59,285 nt of DNA from Acidobacteriota bacterium. Its GTDB lineage: Bacteria > Acidobacteriota > Vicinamibacteria > Vicinamibacterales > CAVVIG01. The translations under genes and the position numbers were made by a program. Below are positions 26,970 to 33,491 of this stretch, in pieces. Position 1 is the stretch's first letter. Each line of letters starts with the position of its first letter. The notes beneath the pieces were generated by a model, which saw only the letters and a list, made by a program, of their open reading frames with translations, was not told where the DNA came from and made no database searches. The stretch spans positions 1 to 59,285 of the forward strand of contig JAFDVO010000002.1 in the NCBI GenBank assembly GCA_018268955.1, given 5' to 3'.

Positions 26970-27062
26970 CACGAAGGTCATCGGGAACGCGGACCACGCC
27001 CACGCCGAGTCAGCCAGTCGGCACGAGTCCCCAATTCCGAGTTCGCGACGCCGCCTCGGGTC

Positions 27063-27068
27063 TACACT
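27063..27068 (+). promoter_or_regulatory. TACACT -10 box, leaderless start
   Basis: It lies 6 nt upstream of the GTG at 27075, with no Shine-Dalgarno. Confidence 0.45.
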
Positions 27069-27074
27069 GGTTTC

Positions 27075-27425
27075 GTGAAGTGGCTGTCTCGCTGGATGTC
27101 GCCTGCGAACGTTCCAGTGCTCACGCGGAGCCGGATCTACTCCGCCTACGGCGTGGCGGTCGCGACAGACCTCCTGCAGTTCGCGCTGGGGCCGCTCGGC
27201 TGGACCGGCGCGGATGAACTGCTGGATGTGATTGCGGCCGCGATCGAGTTCCGCCTGCTCGGCTTTCACCCGCTGCTGCTGCCGACCTTCCTCATCGAGT
27301 TCCTGCCGATCACCGACATGCTGCCGACGTGGACCGGCTGCGTCGCGCTCGTGGTCAGCGCACGGAAGGCGCGCGCCGCCGACGAGCCGCCGCCCCCGGG
27401 GCCCGGACAGGTCATCGATGTCTAG
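27075..27425 (+). CDS. Small predicted membrane protein
   Basis: A 116 aa protein starting at GTG 27075. It has two or three hydrophobic stretches (GVAVATDLLQFALGPLGW, LLPTFLIEFLPITDMLPTW, CVALVVSA) and ends in an Arg/Ala- and Pro-rich tail. The pattern 'DLLQFALGPLGW..DELLDVIAAAIE' recalls small bacterial proteins annotated only as conserved membrane proteins. I do not recognise a function. The promoter box is a close TACACT, and the gene is followed by long R2/R3 arrays. Confidence 0.65.
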   Translation: MKWLSRWMSPANVPVLTRSRIYSAYGVAVATDLLQFALGPLGWTGADELLDVIAAAIEFRLLGFHPLLLPTFLIEFLPITDMLPTWTGCVALVVSARKARAADEPPPPGPGQVIDV

Positions 27426-27433
27426 GGGCTCGA

Positions 27434-27516
27434 GACCGGGGAACCGGGACTGGGGACTGGGAACTCGGGACTCGGGCTGGGGATTGGGGACTCGGAATTC
27501 GGCGCTGGGACTCGGC
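27434..27516. repeat. R2 heptamer array (GGGACTC orientation)
   Basis: Degenerate GGGACTGG/GGGACTC units follow the small membrane protein gene; they are the complement of the CCCGAGT array at 6094-6159. Confidence 0.75.
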
Positions 27517-27549
27517 GCTTCCTGCTGGCGCCCTCGTCAGCGGCTGTTC

Positions 27550-27634
27550 TCAATCAGCGATTCGCAATTAGCGATTAGCAATCAGCAAGCAGCAATTAGC
27601 GATTAGCGATTAGCGATTGGCGATTAGCGATTGG
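27550..27634. repeat. R3 heptamer array (GCGATTA)
   Basis: Twelve or so heptamers (GCGATTA, GCAATCA, GCGATTG), ending 9 nt from the stop of the convergent GNAT gene. Confidence 0.85.
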
Positions 27635-27642
27635 CCCAGCCT

Positions 27643-28194
27643 TTATCCTTCCTGAAGCGTCTTCTCGAGGACAACGAACTCCAGGTCGGCGCGCTTGGGA
27701 ATGCCCCACCGCTCGTCGCCGTAGGGGAAGGGCCTGCGGACGCCTGTCTGCCGATAGCCTCGCCGCTCGTAGTAGGCAATCAACGGCTCGCGCTGCACGA
27801 TGACGGTCATGTGGATCCGGCGCGCGTGCCAGTGATCGACGGCCCAGCGCTCCGCCGCCGCCAGCATCTCGCGACCGAGCCCGTGCCCCTGCCGCGTCGG
27901 CTTGGTGGTGAGCATGCCGAGATAGCACCCGGTGCCACTGCGTTCCAGATGCACGCACGCGACGATCTCGCCGGCGTCCTCGTGCACAAGGACGACGCTG
28001 CCATCCCGCGCGATGTCGTGGGCGAGCCGCGACGCATCGATGCGAATGCCATCGAGCAGCGCCTCCTCGGTCGTCCATCCTGCGCGGCTGCTTGCGCCGC
28101 GATAGGCCGAATTCACCAACGTCACCACCGCAGGCCCATCGTCCAGGGTGGCGAGGCGTACCTGGAAGTTCCCGCTGGTGTAGCTACTACTCAT
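27643..28194 (-). CDS. GNAT-family N-acetyltransferase
   Basis: A 183 aa acyl-CoA-dependent transferase. It begins 'FQVRLATLDDGPAVVTLVNSAYRG', has the acetyl-CoA pyrophosphate loop in 'LTTKPTRQGHGLGREML' (R/Q-x-x-G-x-G/A) and ends with the beta-strand pair 'IAYYERRGYRQTG'. The acceptor is unknown. The ATG at 28194 has AGAGG about 7 nt upstream. It diverges from the DUF3616 gene across a 152 bp spacer carrying a TGTTTG-CA-CAAACA dyad. Confidence 0.85.
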   Translation of the reverse strand: MSSSYTSGNFQVRLATLDDGPAVVTLVNSAYRGASSRAGWTTEEALLDGIRIDASRLAHDIARDGSVVLVHEDAGEIVACVHLERSGTGCYLGMLTTKPTRQGHGLGREMLAAAERWAVDHWHARRIHMTVIVQREPLIAYYERRGYRQTGVRRPFPYGDERWGIPKRADLEFVVLEKTLQEG

Positions 28195-28225
28195 GGTTTG
28201 AGCCTCTGTGCAGACCGCTTCCAGA

Positions 28226-28239
28226 TGTTTGCACAAACA
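28226..28239. promoter_or_regulatory. TGTTTG-CA-CAAACA dyad in divergent promoter
   Basis: Six-bp perfect arms around a 2 bp centre, located between the GNAT and DUF3616 starts. It could be an operator for either gene. Confidence 0.35.
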
Positions 28240-28286
28240 ATTCGGGCTGTCGTGCTCCCCGGGCGATCCGGCGCGAACTTCGCACG

Positions 28287-28292
28287 TACACT
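28287..28292 (+). promoter_or_regulatory. TACACT candidate -10 box
   Basis: It lies 54 nt upstream of the DUF3616 start; the leader carries the CAGGAGG ribosome binding site at 28331-28337. Confidence 0.35.
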
Positions 28293-28346
28293 GGCGCCAA
28301 TATCAGGCAGGTGCCTGCGTCAGTGCGGGACAGGAGGGCAGTAGAC

Positions 28347-29273
28347 ATGATGGAGCGACGGTTCTATCTGGATGCGTGTGATGCGTCCGCGGCCGTGCGT
28401 ATCGCCAACACCACGATGTTCGCCGCAGCGACCGACTACGACAACACGCTGCGCATCTTCAACCGCGATCGTCCTGGAGTGCCGACGTTCACGCTGGACG
28501 TCACGTCGTTCCTGCAGCCGCGCGACCCGGAGCAGACGGAGGCGGACATCGAAGGTGCAGCGCTGCTGAACCGGCGGATCTACTGGATCGGGTCGCACAG
28601 CCGCGGTGCGTCCGGGGAGGTGCGCGAGTTCCATCGGCGCTTCTTCGCGACGACGCTCGTGCACGATCACTTCAGGGCGCGGATCGGCACGGTGGGGACC
28701 CCCTACTCGGAGCTGCTCGACGATCTCCTCGCCTGCGAGGAACTGCGCCCGTACGGTCTGCAGGCGGCGGAGGCGCTGCCACCGCAGGTCGAGGGTGGGC
28801 TGAACATCGAGGGGTTGACCACCACCACGGCCGACGAACTGCTGATGGGATTTCGCAACCCGATTCCGGAAGGGCGGGCGCTGCTGGTGAAGATGCTGAA
28901 CCCGGCGGAGGTCGTGAACGGCCGCGAGCGCGCGCGGTTCGCCTTTGGGGCGCACCTGGATCTCGGAGGGCGCGGCATTCGGGCCATCGAGTACGTCCGC
29001 TCGGTGAACAGCTACCTGATCGTCGCTGGTCCGTACGACGACCGGCACGACTTCGCGGTCTATCACTGGAGCGGCCGCCCGGAGGACACGCCGAAGCTGA
29101 TGGAGGTGGAGTGGCTGGACGAGATCACGCCCGAGGAACTGGTCTACATCGAAGCCGGCCCGCTCGACCTGATCGTGGACTTCCTGAGCGACGACATGAC
29201 GAACAGCCCCGGGCCGACCCAGGGACCGCTCCGCACGTTCATCGCAACGACGCTGCCGATTCCGTTCTACTGA
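28347..29273 (+). CDS. DUF3616-domain protein
   Basis: A 308 aa cytoplasmic protein. It matches DUF3616 in pattern: 'SAVRIANTTMFAAATDYDNTLRIFN' at the start, 'DIEGAALLNRRIYWIGSHSR' and 'GLNIEGLTTTTADELLMGFRNP' in the middle, then 'AIEYVRSVNSYLIVAGPYDD' near the end. The arrangement suggests a beta-propeller-like repeat fold, with each blade carrying a similar beta hairpin. The molecular function is unknown. Tandem ATG codons at 28347 and 28350 follow CAGGAGG. The 3' end overlaps the convergent hypothetical gene by 7 bp. Confidence 0.75.
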   Translation: MMERRFYLDACDASAAVRIANTTMFAAATDYDNTLRIFNRDRPGVPTFTLDVTSFLQPRDPEQTEADIEGAALLNRRIYWIGSHSRGASGEVREFHRRFFATTLVHDHFRARIGTVGTPYSELLDDLLACEELRPYGLQAAEALPPQVEGGLNIEGLTTTTADELLMGFRNPIPEGRALLVKMLNPAEVVNGRERARFAFGAHLDLGGRGIRAIEYVRSVNSYLIVAGPYDDRHDFAVYHWSGRPEDTPKLMEVEWLDEITPEELVYIEAGPLDLIVDFLSDDMTNSPGPTQGPLRTFIATTLPIPFY

Positions 29274-30070
29274 CCGCGTCCGGTCAGCTTCCTGAACCAG
29301 CCGCTGCGTGAGGGCTGTCCGGTCTGCAGCCGGCCGGACAGCCAGAACCATCCCGAGAGCACGTGCCCTGCGCGCGGCTCACGATCGAGCAGGTCGGGAT
29401 CGATCACGACGTCGAACGTCCCGCCGGGCGCATCGACGAGGGCCCACCAGAATGCCGCTCCGGAAATGGCGTTCCGGCGTGGCGCGGCTTCGAGGATCAC
29501 GCCCGAGATCAACGCGTGTGATTCCGGGGGGACCACCGGCTCGCCGGTCGGCGAGATCAGGCCGGAGGGGATGAACGAGCGCGCTGGGAAGTTCATGCCT
29601 TCAGCGGACTGCGACGCGCGATACGCCTCCTCCGAGTCGTGCAGCGTGAGCTGCTGCGCGAACGCGGCGAGCTGCACCTCCGCAACCATCGGCAGCGGCG
29701 CGTCCTCGTGGATGGCGCCATCGGGGCAGTCGAACACGAACGGGTAGTCGCCGCCCGTGGCGGAGCCGTCGGGTGGGTTGGCCCACGCGAGGAAGGTAGC
29801 ATCCAGCGGCGTGTGCGTCTTGCGCGTCACCCGCGCCTCGATGCCAATCCGCAGCCGCGACCGCCCCTCGAAGTGGGGCGTCATGCCCATGGCATCGCCG
29901 CTCCGGGTCAGTTGCAGCCACAGCTGCTCTCCGGAAGGCGGAGCCCACTTCAAGTACTGACCCTCGCGGGCGTTCACCGTATCGGCGCGTTCGGCGACGT
30001 GGGTCGCAAGGGCGGCGAGGTCCTCGCCACTGGTGACATCGAAGCCGAGTGCAGAGAATTGGCTGGGCAC
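29267..30070 (-). CDS. Hypothetical protein, 267 aa
   Basis: I do not recognise this family. The start is the GTG at 30070, chosen because a TACAAT box lies 7 nt upstream and because the protein then begins MPSQFSALGFDV. It is soluble, without signal or membrane segments. The first part is alpha/beta with 'TSGEDLAALATHVAERADTVN'. The middle has beta-rich 'LRIGIEARVTR' and an acidic 'YPFVFDCPDGAIHEDAPL'. A C-terminal domain with 'SGVILEAAPRRNAISGAAFWWALVDAPGG' resembles a small beta-barrel. It overlaps DUF3616 tail-to-tail by 7 bp and diverges from the gene at 30285. Confidence 0.65.
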   Translation of the reverse strand: MPSQFSALGFDVTSGEDLAALATHVAERADTVNAREGQYLKWAPPSGEQLWLQLTRSGDAMGMTPHFEGRSRLRIGIEARVTRKTHTPLDATFLAWANPPDGSATGGDYPFVFDCPDGAIHEDAPLPMVAEVQLAAFAQQLTLHDSEEAYRASQSAEGMNFPARSFIPSGLISPTGEPVVPPESHALISGVILEAAPRRNAISGAAFWWALVDAPGGTFDVVIDPDLLDREPRAGHVLSGWFWLSGRLQTGQPSRSGWFRKLTGRGQ

Positions 30071-30077
30071 GCCCCCG

Positions 30078-30083
30078 ATTGTA
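30078..30083 (-). promoter_or_regulatory. TACAAT -10 box, leaderless start
   Basis: On the minus strand, 7 nt before the GTG at 30070, with no Shine-Dalgarno. Confidence 0.5.
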
Positions 30084-30214
30084 GCTGGGCTGCTGTGGCC
30101 TCGCCGTCCACGGTGACAGCCGCGTGTATCCCAGCTGAACACGCCCGCCCAGCTCATCCAACAAAAGGCCAGCAAAACCGATCCGATTGACGCGAGCCAC
30201 GGCGGCGGCGTCTT

Positions 30215-30228
30215 ATGCACTAGTGCAT
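30215..30228. promoter_or_regulatory. 14 bp perfect palindrome ATGCACTAGTGCAT
   Basis: It sits in the divergent spacer, 57 bp upstream of the GTG at 30285. Its symmetry and position suit a dimeric repressor or activator site. Confidence 0.4.
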
Positions 30229-30284
30229 GTCACCGGGCCATCGGCGAGCGTCAACACGCGAGGTGCACCCGGAAGGAGACCATC

Positions 30285-30713
30285 GTGGCGACCAGGGCAC
30301 ATCGAATCGAATCCGCAGTGAAAGGATGGGCTGGCACGGTCGTGGAGCGCCCGCGGCTTGGCATTCGTACGTTCAGGGTCGGCAACCGCGTCTTGGGCCG
30401 GCTGCACGGCGATCGGCTGCTGGAACTTCCGCTGCCATTGACGATCCGCGAACGGCTGCTCGTGGAAGGCCGGCTGCGCGCCTTGTGCGATGCGCCACAT
30501 CGCGGCTGGGTGGCGTGCTGCATCAGGACGGCGGACGACGTGCGCACGGCGGTCGAACTGCTCCGCCTGAATTACGAGCGTCCGTGGCTGCCGGCCGGCG
30601 AAGAGGACGATGACGAAGTCCGGGTGAATGAAGCCTCGGTCGAATCGTTTCCAGCCAGCGACCCGCCCGCATTCGTCGTGACCAGCGGGGCGCGAGTGGC
30701 CACGCCGAATTGA
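30285..30713 (+). CDS. DUF5519 (luciferase-like) protein with SDPP tail
   Basis: A 142 aa protein. The central region 'HGDRLLELPLPLTIRERLLVEGRL' followed by 'GWVACCIRTADDVRTAVELLRLNYER' matches the pattern of DUF5519, sometimes annotated luciferase-like. The C-terminus is acidic and carries ESFPASDPPAF, a short motif seen at the ends of many otherwise unrelated bacterial proteins. The GTG at 30285 has GAAGGAG upstream. The function is unknown. It lies just upstream of the stressosome operon in the same direction, 126 bp away. Confidence 0.65.
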   Translation: MATRAHRIESAVKGWAGTVVERPRLGIRTFRVGNRVLGRLHGDRLLELPLPLTIRERLLVEGRLRALCDAPHRGWVACCIRTADDVRTAVELLRLNYERPWLPAGEEDDDEVRVNEASVESFPASDPPAFVVTSGARVATPN

Positions 30714-30839
30714 GGATCGGAGCTTGCACAACCGCGGCCGTTCCCCCACGAACAGCCCGGTTTACTGTCGTGATTCGCTGCAACCCCAAATCCTGCCCGT
30801 CGCAAAAAAACGCGACACGCAGATCATAGGACCGCCACG

Positions 30840-31727
30840 ATGCGCCAGACCCGCCTCGCCGACCTCTTTCGTGAACAGCACGACGTGATTCTCGCTGATT
30901 GGATCAAGGCGCTGTCCGACAGCACCGCTGCGCGCCGCGATCTGATCGGTGATGCGGACCTGCAGCGTCAGGCCCGGGACTTCCTGGGTGCGGTCACGCG
31001 GGCGATGACCTCGGGGGAACTTGACGTCAACGCCATCGCCTGGGACCCGGTCCGCGAGCTTCTCGCCCGCTTGTCCCGGAGCCGGGCGCTCCAGGGCTTC
31101 AAGCCGAGCGAAACGGCCACGTTCGTCTTCTCGTTGAAGGAGCCGGTGTTCACCCAGATCCGGCGGACGTCCACGCAGTCCGACACCGTGGGTGACGACA
31201 TGTGGGCCGTGACGACCCTGCTCGATGGGCTCGGCCTCTACACGACCGAGGTGTTCCAGAAGACCCGCGAGGAAGTGATTGCACGGCAGCAGCAGGAGAT
31301 GCTGGAGCTCTCGACGCCGGTCGTCACCCTCTGGCAGGGGGTCCTCGCGTTGCCGCTCATCGGGACGCTGGACAGCGCGCGCACGCAGGTCGTCATGGAG
31401 AACCTCCTCCAGCGCATCGTCGACACGGGCTCCATGATCGCGATCCTGGACATCACCGGTGTGCCGACGGTCGACACGCTGGTGGCGCAGCACCTGCTGA
31501 AGACGGTCGCGGCCGCGCGCCTGATGGGGGCGGACTGCATCATCAGCGGGATCCGGCCGCAGATTGCGCAGACGATCGTGCATCTCGGCGTCGACCTGAA
31601 CTCGGTGACGACCAAGGCGACGCTTGCGGACGCGTTTGCCGTGGCGCTCAGCCGCGCCGGCCTGAGCGTGGCGCCCGCGGCCGCGAAGCCGGCCGGCCCG
31701 TCCGATTCGGCAGTGGCGGCGCACTGA
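30840..31727 (+). CDS. rsbR: Stressosome sensor RsbR-like (RsbRD-N + STAS)
   Basis: A 295 aa protein that would form the stressosome core with RsbS. The N-terminal helical sensor domain (residues 1-140) resembles the RsbRD N-terminal fold; the STAS domain spans about 155-275. The two Thr residues phosphorylated by RsbT in Bacillus subtilis RsbR (T171 and T205) have counterparts at Thr213 in 'VDTLVAQ' and Thr245 in 'GIRPQIAQT'. A TAGGAC 7 nt before the ATG and no Shine-Dalgarno hint at a leaderless start. Its stop overlaps the rsbS start by one base. No sigma factor gene is present in the operon. Confidence 0.88.
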   Translation: MRQTRLADLFREQHDVILADWIKALSDSTAARRDLIGDADLQRQARDFLGAVTRAMTSGELDVNAIAWDPVRELLARLSRSRALQGFKPSETATFVFSLKEPVFTQIRRTSTQSDTVGDDMWAVTTLLDGLGLYTTEVFQKTREEVIARQQQEMLELSTPVVTLWQGVLALPLIGTLDSARTQVVMENLLQRIVDTGSMIAILDITGVPTVDTLVAQHLLKTVAAARLMGADCIISGIRPQIAQTIVHLGVDLNSVTTKATLADAFAVALSRAGLSVAPAAAKPAGPSDSAVAAH

Positions 31728-32086
31728 TGGAGCGCATCCCAATCCTGAAGATGGGGCCGTTCCTGCTGGTCACCATCCAGGTCGACATGCACGACCGGCT
31801 GGCCATGCAACTGCAGGACGACCTCACCACCCGCATCGCGGACACGAGCGCGCGCGGCGTACTCATCGACATCTCCGCGCTGGAGATGGTGGACTCGTTC
31901 ATCGGGCGCATGCTCGCGAACATTGCCGGCATGTCCCGCGTGCTCGACGCCGAGACGGTCGTCGTCGGCATGCGGCCGGCGGTGGCGATCACGCTCGTGG
32001 AACTCGGGATGTCGCTGACGGGCGTCCGCACCGCGCTCGACGTGGAGCGCGGGATGGCGCTACTTGGGTCGGCACAGCGGCGATGA
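31727..32086 (+). CDS. rsbS: Stressosome scaffold RsbS (STAS)
   Basis: A 119 aa single STAS domain. In Bacillus, RsbS together with RsbR paralogues sequesters the kinase RsbT and is phosphorylated on Ser59. Here Ser57 in 'EMVDSFIGRM' is the counterpart. The ATG at 31727 overlaps the rsbR stop (TGATG), and its own stop overlaps rsbT by 4 nt, so expression should be strongly coupled. Confidence 0.9.
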   Translation: MERIPILKMGPFLLVTIQVDMHDRLAMQLQDDLTTRIADTSARGVLIDISALEMVDSFIGRMLANIAGMSRVLDAETVVVGMRPAVAITLVELGMSLTGVRTALDVERGMALLGSAQRR

Positions 32087-32484
32087 TCCCGACGCGCGAA
32101 TCGCTGCCCCTGCAGACAGATGAGCATGTCGTGCGGGTCCGACAGACCGTGCGGCAGCGCGCCATCGAGCTCGGGTTCAGCCTCGTCGAGCAGACGAAGG
32201 TGGTGACGGCCGCCAGCGAGCTGGCTCGCAACACGATTCAGCACGGCGGCGGGGGAGAGGCCTGCGTCGAGACCATCATGGATGGGCTGCGGCGCGGCCT
32301 GCGTCTGACGTTCATGGACACAGGGCCTGGCATTCCCGACCTCACGCTGGCGCTGAAGGATGGCTACTCGACCGGCGGGGGCCTCGGGCTTGGGCTGTCC
32401 GGGGCGCGCCGACTCTCGAGCGAGTTCGACATCGAGTCCGAGCCTGGGCGCGGGACACGCGTGGTGATCGTCCGATGGAAGTAG
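32083..32484 (+). CDS. rsbT: Switch kinase RsbT
   Basis: A 133 aa GHKL-type Ser/Thr kinase, the same length as Bacillus RsbT. The N box is ASELARNTIQH, the G1 box DTGPGIPD and the G2 box GGGLGLGLSGARRL. When released from the stressosome it activates the downstream partner; in Bacillus that is RsbU, but here the neighbours are a PP2C fusion and hybrid kinases. It starts within the rsbS stop (ATGA) and overlaps the next gene by 10 nt. Confidence 0.92.
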   Translation: MIPTRESLPLQTDEHVVRVRQTVRQRAIELGFSLVEQTKVVTAASELARNTIQHGGGGEACVETIMDGLRRGLRLTFMDTGPGIPDLTLALKDGYSTGGGLGLGLSGARRLSSEFDIESEPGRGTRVVIVRWK

Positions 32485-33491
32485 CACGCGCGCACCAGCT
32501 CGTACCTGTCGTTGAGCCGTCCCAGCCGAGCGCGGCACGGTTCCTCGCGCGCGACACCGCCGAAGCGGTTGGGTTTGGCGAGGAGGACAGCTACCGTCTC
32601 GGACTTGTGGCGACGGAACTGGCAACCAACCTCGTGAAGCACGCGCAAGGTGGCGAGATCCTCGTGCGGGCCCTCGGCACCGACGCGGACGCGGTGGTGG
32701 AACTGATCGCCGTCGATCGTGGCCCCGGGATTACGGACGTCCGGCAGGCGCTCACCGACGGGCACTCGTCCGCCGGAACGGCCGGCAGCGGGCTCGGCGC
32801 GATCCGTCGCCTGTCGGACACCTTCGACATCTACTCGGCGCCCGGGCACGGGACGGTCGTGCTGGCGCATGTGCGCCCCCGTCGTGCGGCGGCCAAGCCA
32901 GCGCGGCGACGCATGGAGGTGGGGAGTATCTCAATCCCGAAGAACGGAGAGGATGTCTGCGGCGACGGGTGGCTGGTCCGTGAGACGCCAGACCTCACTG
33001 TGATCGCCGTCGCCGATGGCCTTGGCCACGGACTGCACGCACGCGAGGCGGCCGCTGCCGTGCTCGAGGGCTGCGCGCAGGCGCGGCTTGCGGGACCTGC
33101 CGCGATGCTCGAGCTGATGCACGGTGCGGGGCGGCACACGCGCGGCGCCGCCGCTGCTCTCGCCGAACTGCGCCCGCACAGCGGCATCGTGACGTGCGCA
33201 GGGGTCGGCAACATCTCGACGTCGATCGTCTCGGCCGGATCGGTTCGGCATGCCGTCTCCATGCCCGGCACGCTGGGGCATGAAGCACGCATGTTCCGGG
33301 AATACACCTATCCGTGGGACACGGAAGCGCTGCTGGTGATGCACTCGGACGGGCTGTCCGCCCATTGGTCGTTCGATGGCCTGCCAGGACTGGTGTCACG
33401 CCACCCATCGGTCATTGCCGCCGTGCTGTACCGCCAATGCAGCCGGCAGCGCGACGACGTGACGGTTGTGGTGGCGCGGGAGAGCCGATGA
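32475..33491 (+). CDS. RsbT-like ATPase fused to PP2C phosphatase (RsbX-like)
   Basis: A 338 aa two-domain protein. Residues 1-140 are an RsbT-like GHKL ATPase (VATELATNLVKHA, DRGPGITD, SGLGAIRRLSD). Residues 150-338 are a SpoIIE/PP2C-type phosphatase with metal-binding Asp residues in GEDVCGDG, VADGLGHG, HSDGLSAHW and RDDVTVVV. The phosphatase part resembles RsbX, which dephosphorylates RsbR and RsbS to reset the stressosome. The fusion therefore pairs a second kinase-like module with the antagonist activity. It overlaps rsbT by 10 nt and the next gene by 4 nt. Confidence 0.88.
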   Translation: MEVARAHQLVPVVEPSQPSAARFLARDTAEAVGFGEEDSYRLGLVATELATNLVKHAQGGEILVRALGTDADAVVELIAVDRGPGITDVRQALTDGHSSAGTAGSGLGAIRRLSDTFDIYSAPGHGTVVLAHVRPRRAAAKPARRRMEVGSISIPKNGEDVCGDGWLVRETPDLTVIAVADGLGHGLHAREAAAAVLEGCAQARLAGPAAMLELMHGAGRHTRGAAAALAELRPHSGIVTCAGVGNISTSIVSAGSVRHAVSMPGTLGHEARMFREYTYPWDTEALLVMHSDGLSAHWSFDGLPGLVSRHPSVIAAVLYRQCSRQRDDVTVVVARESR

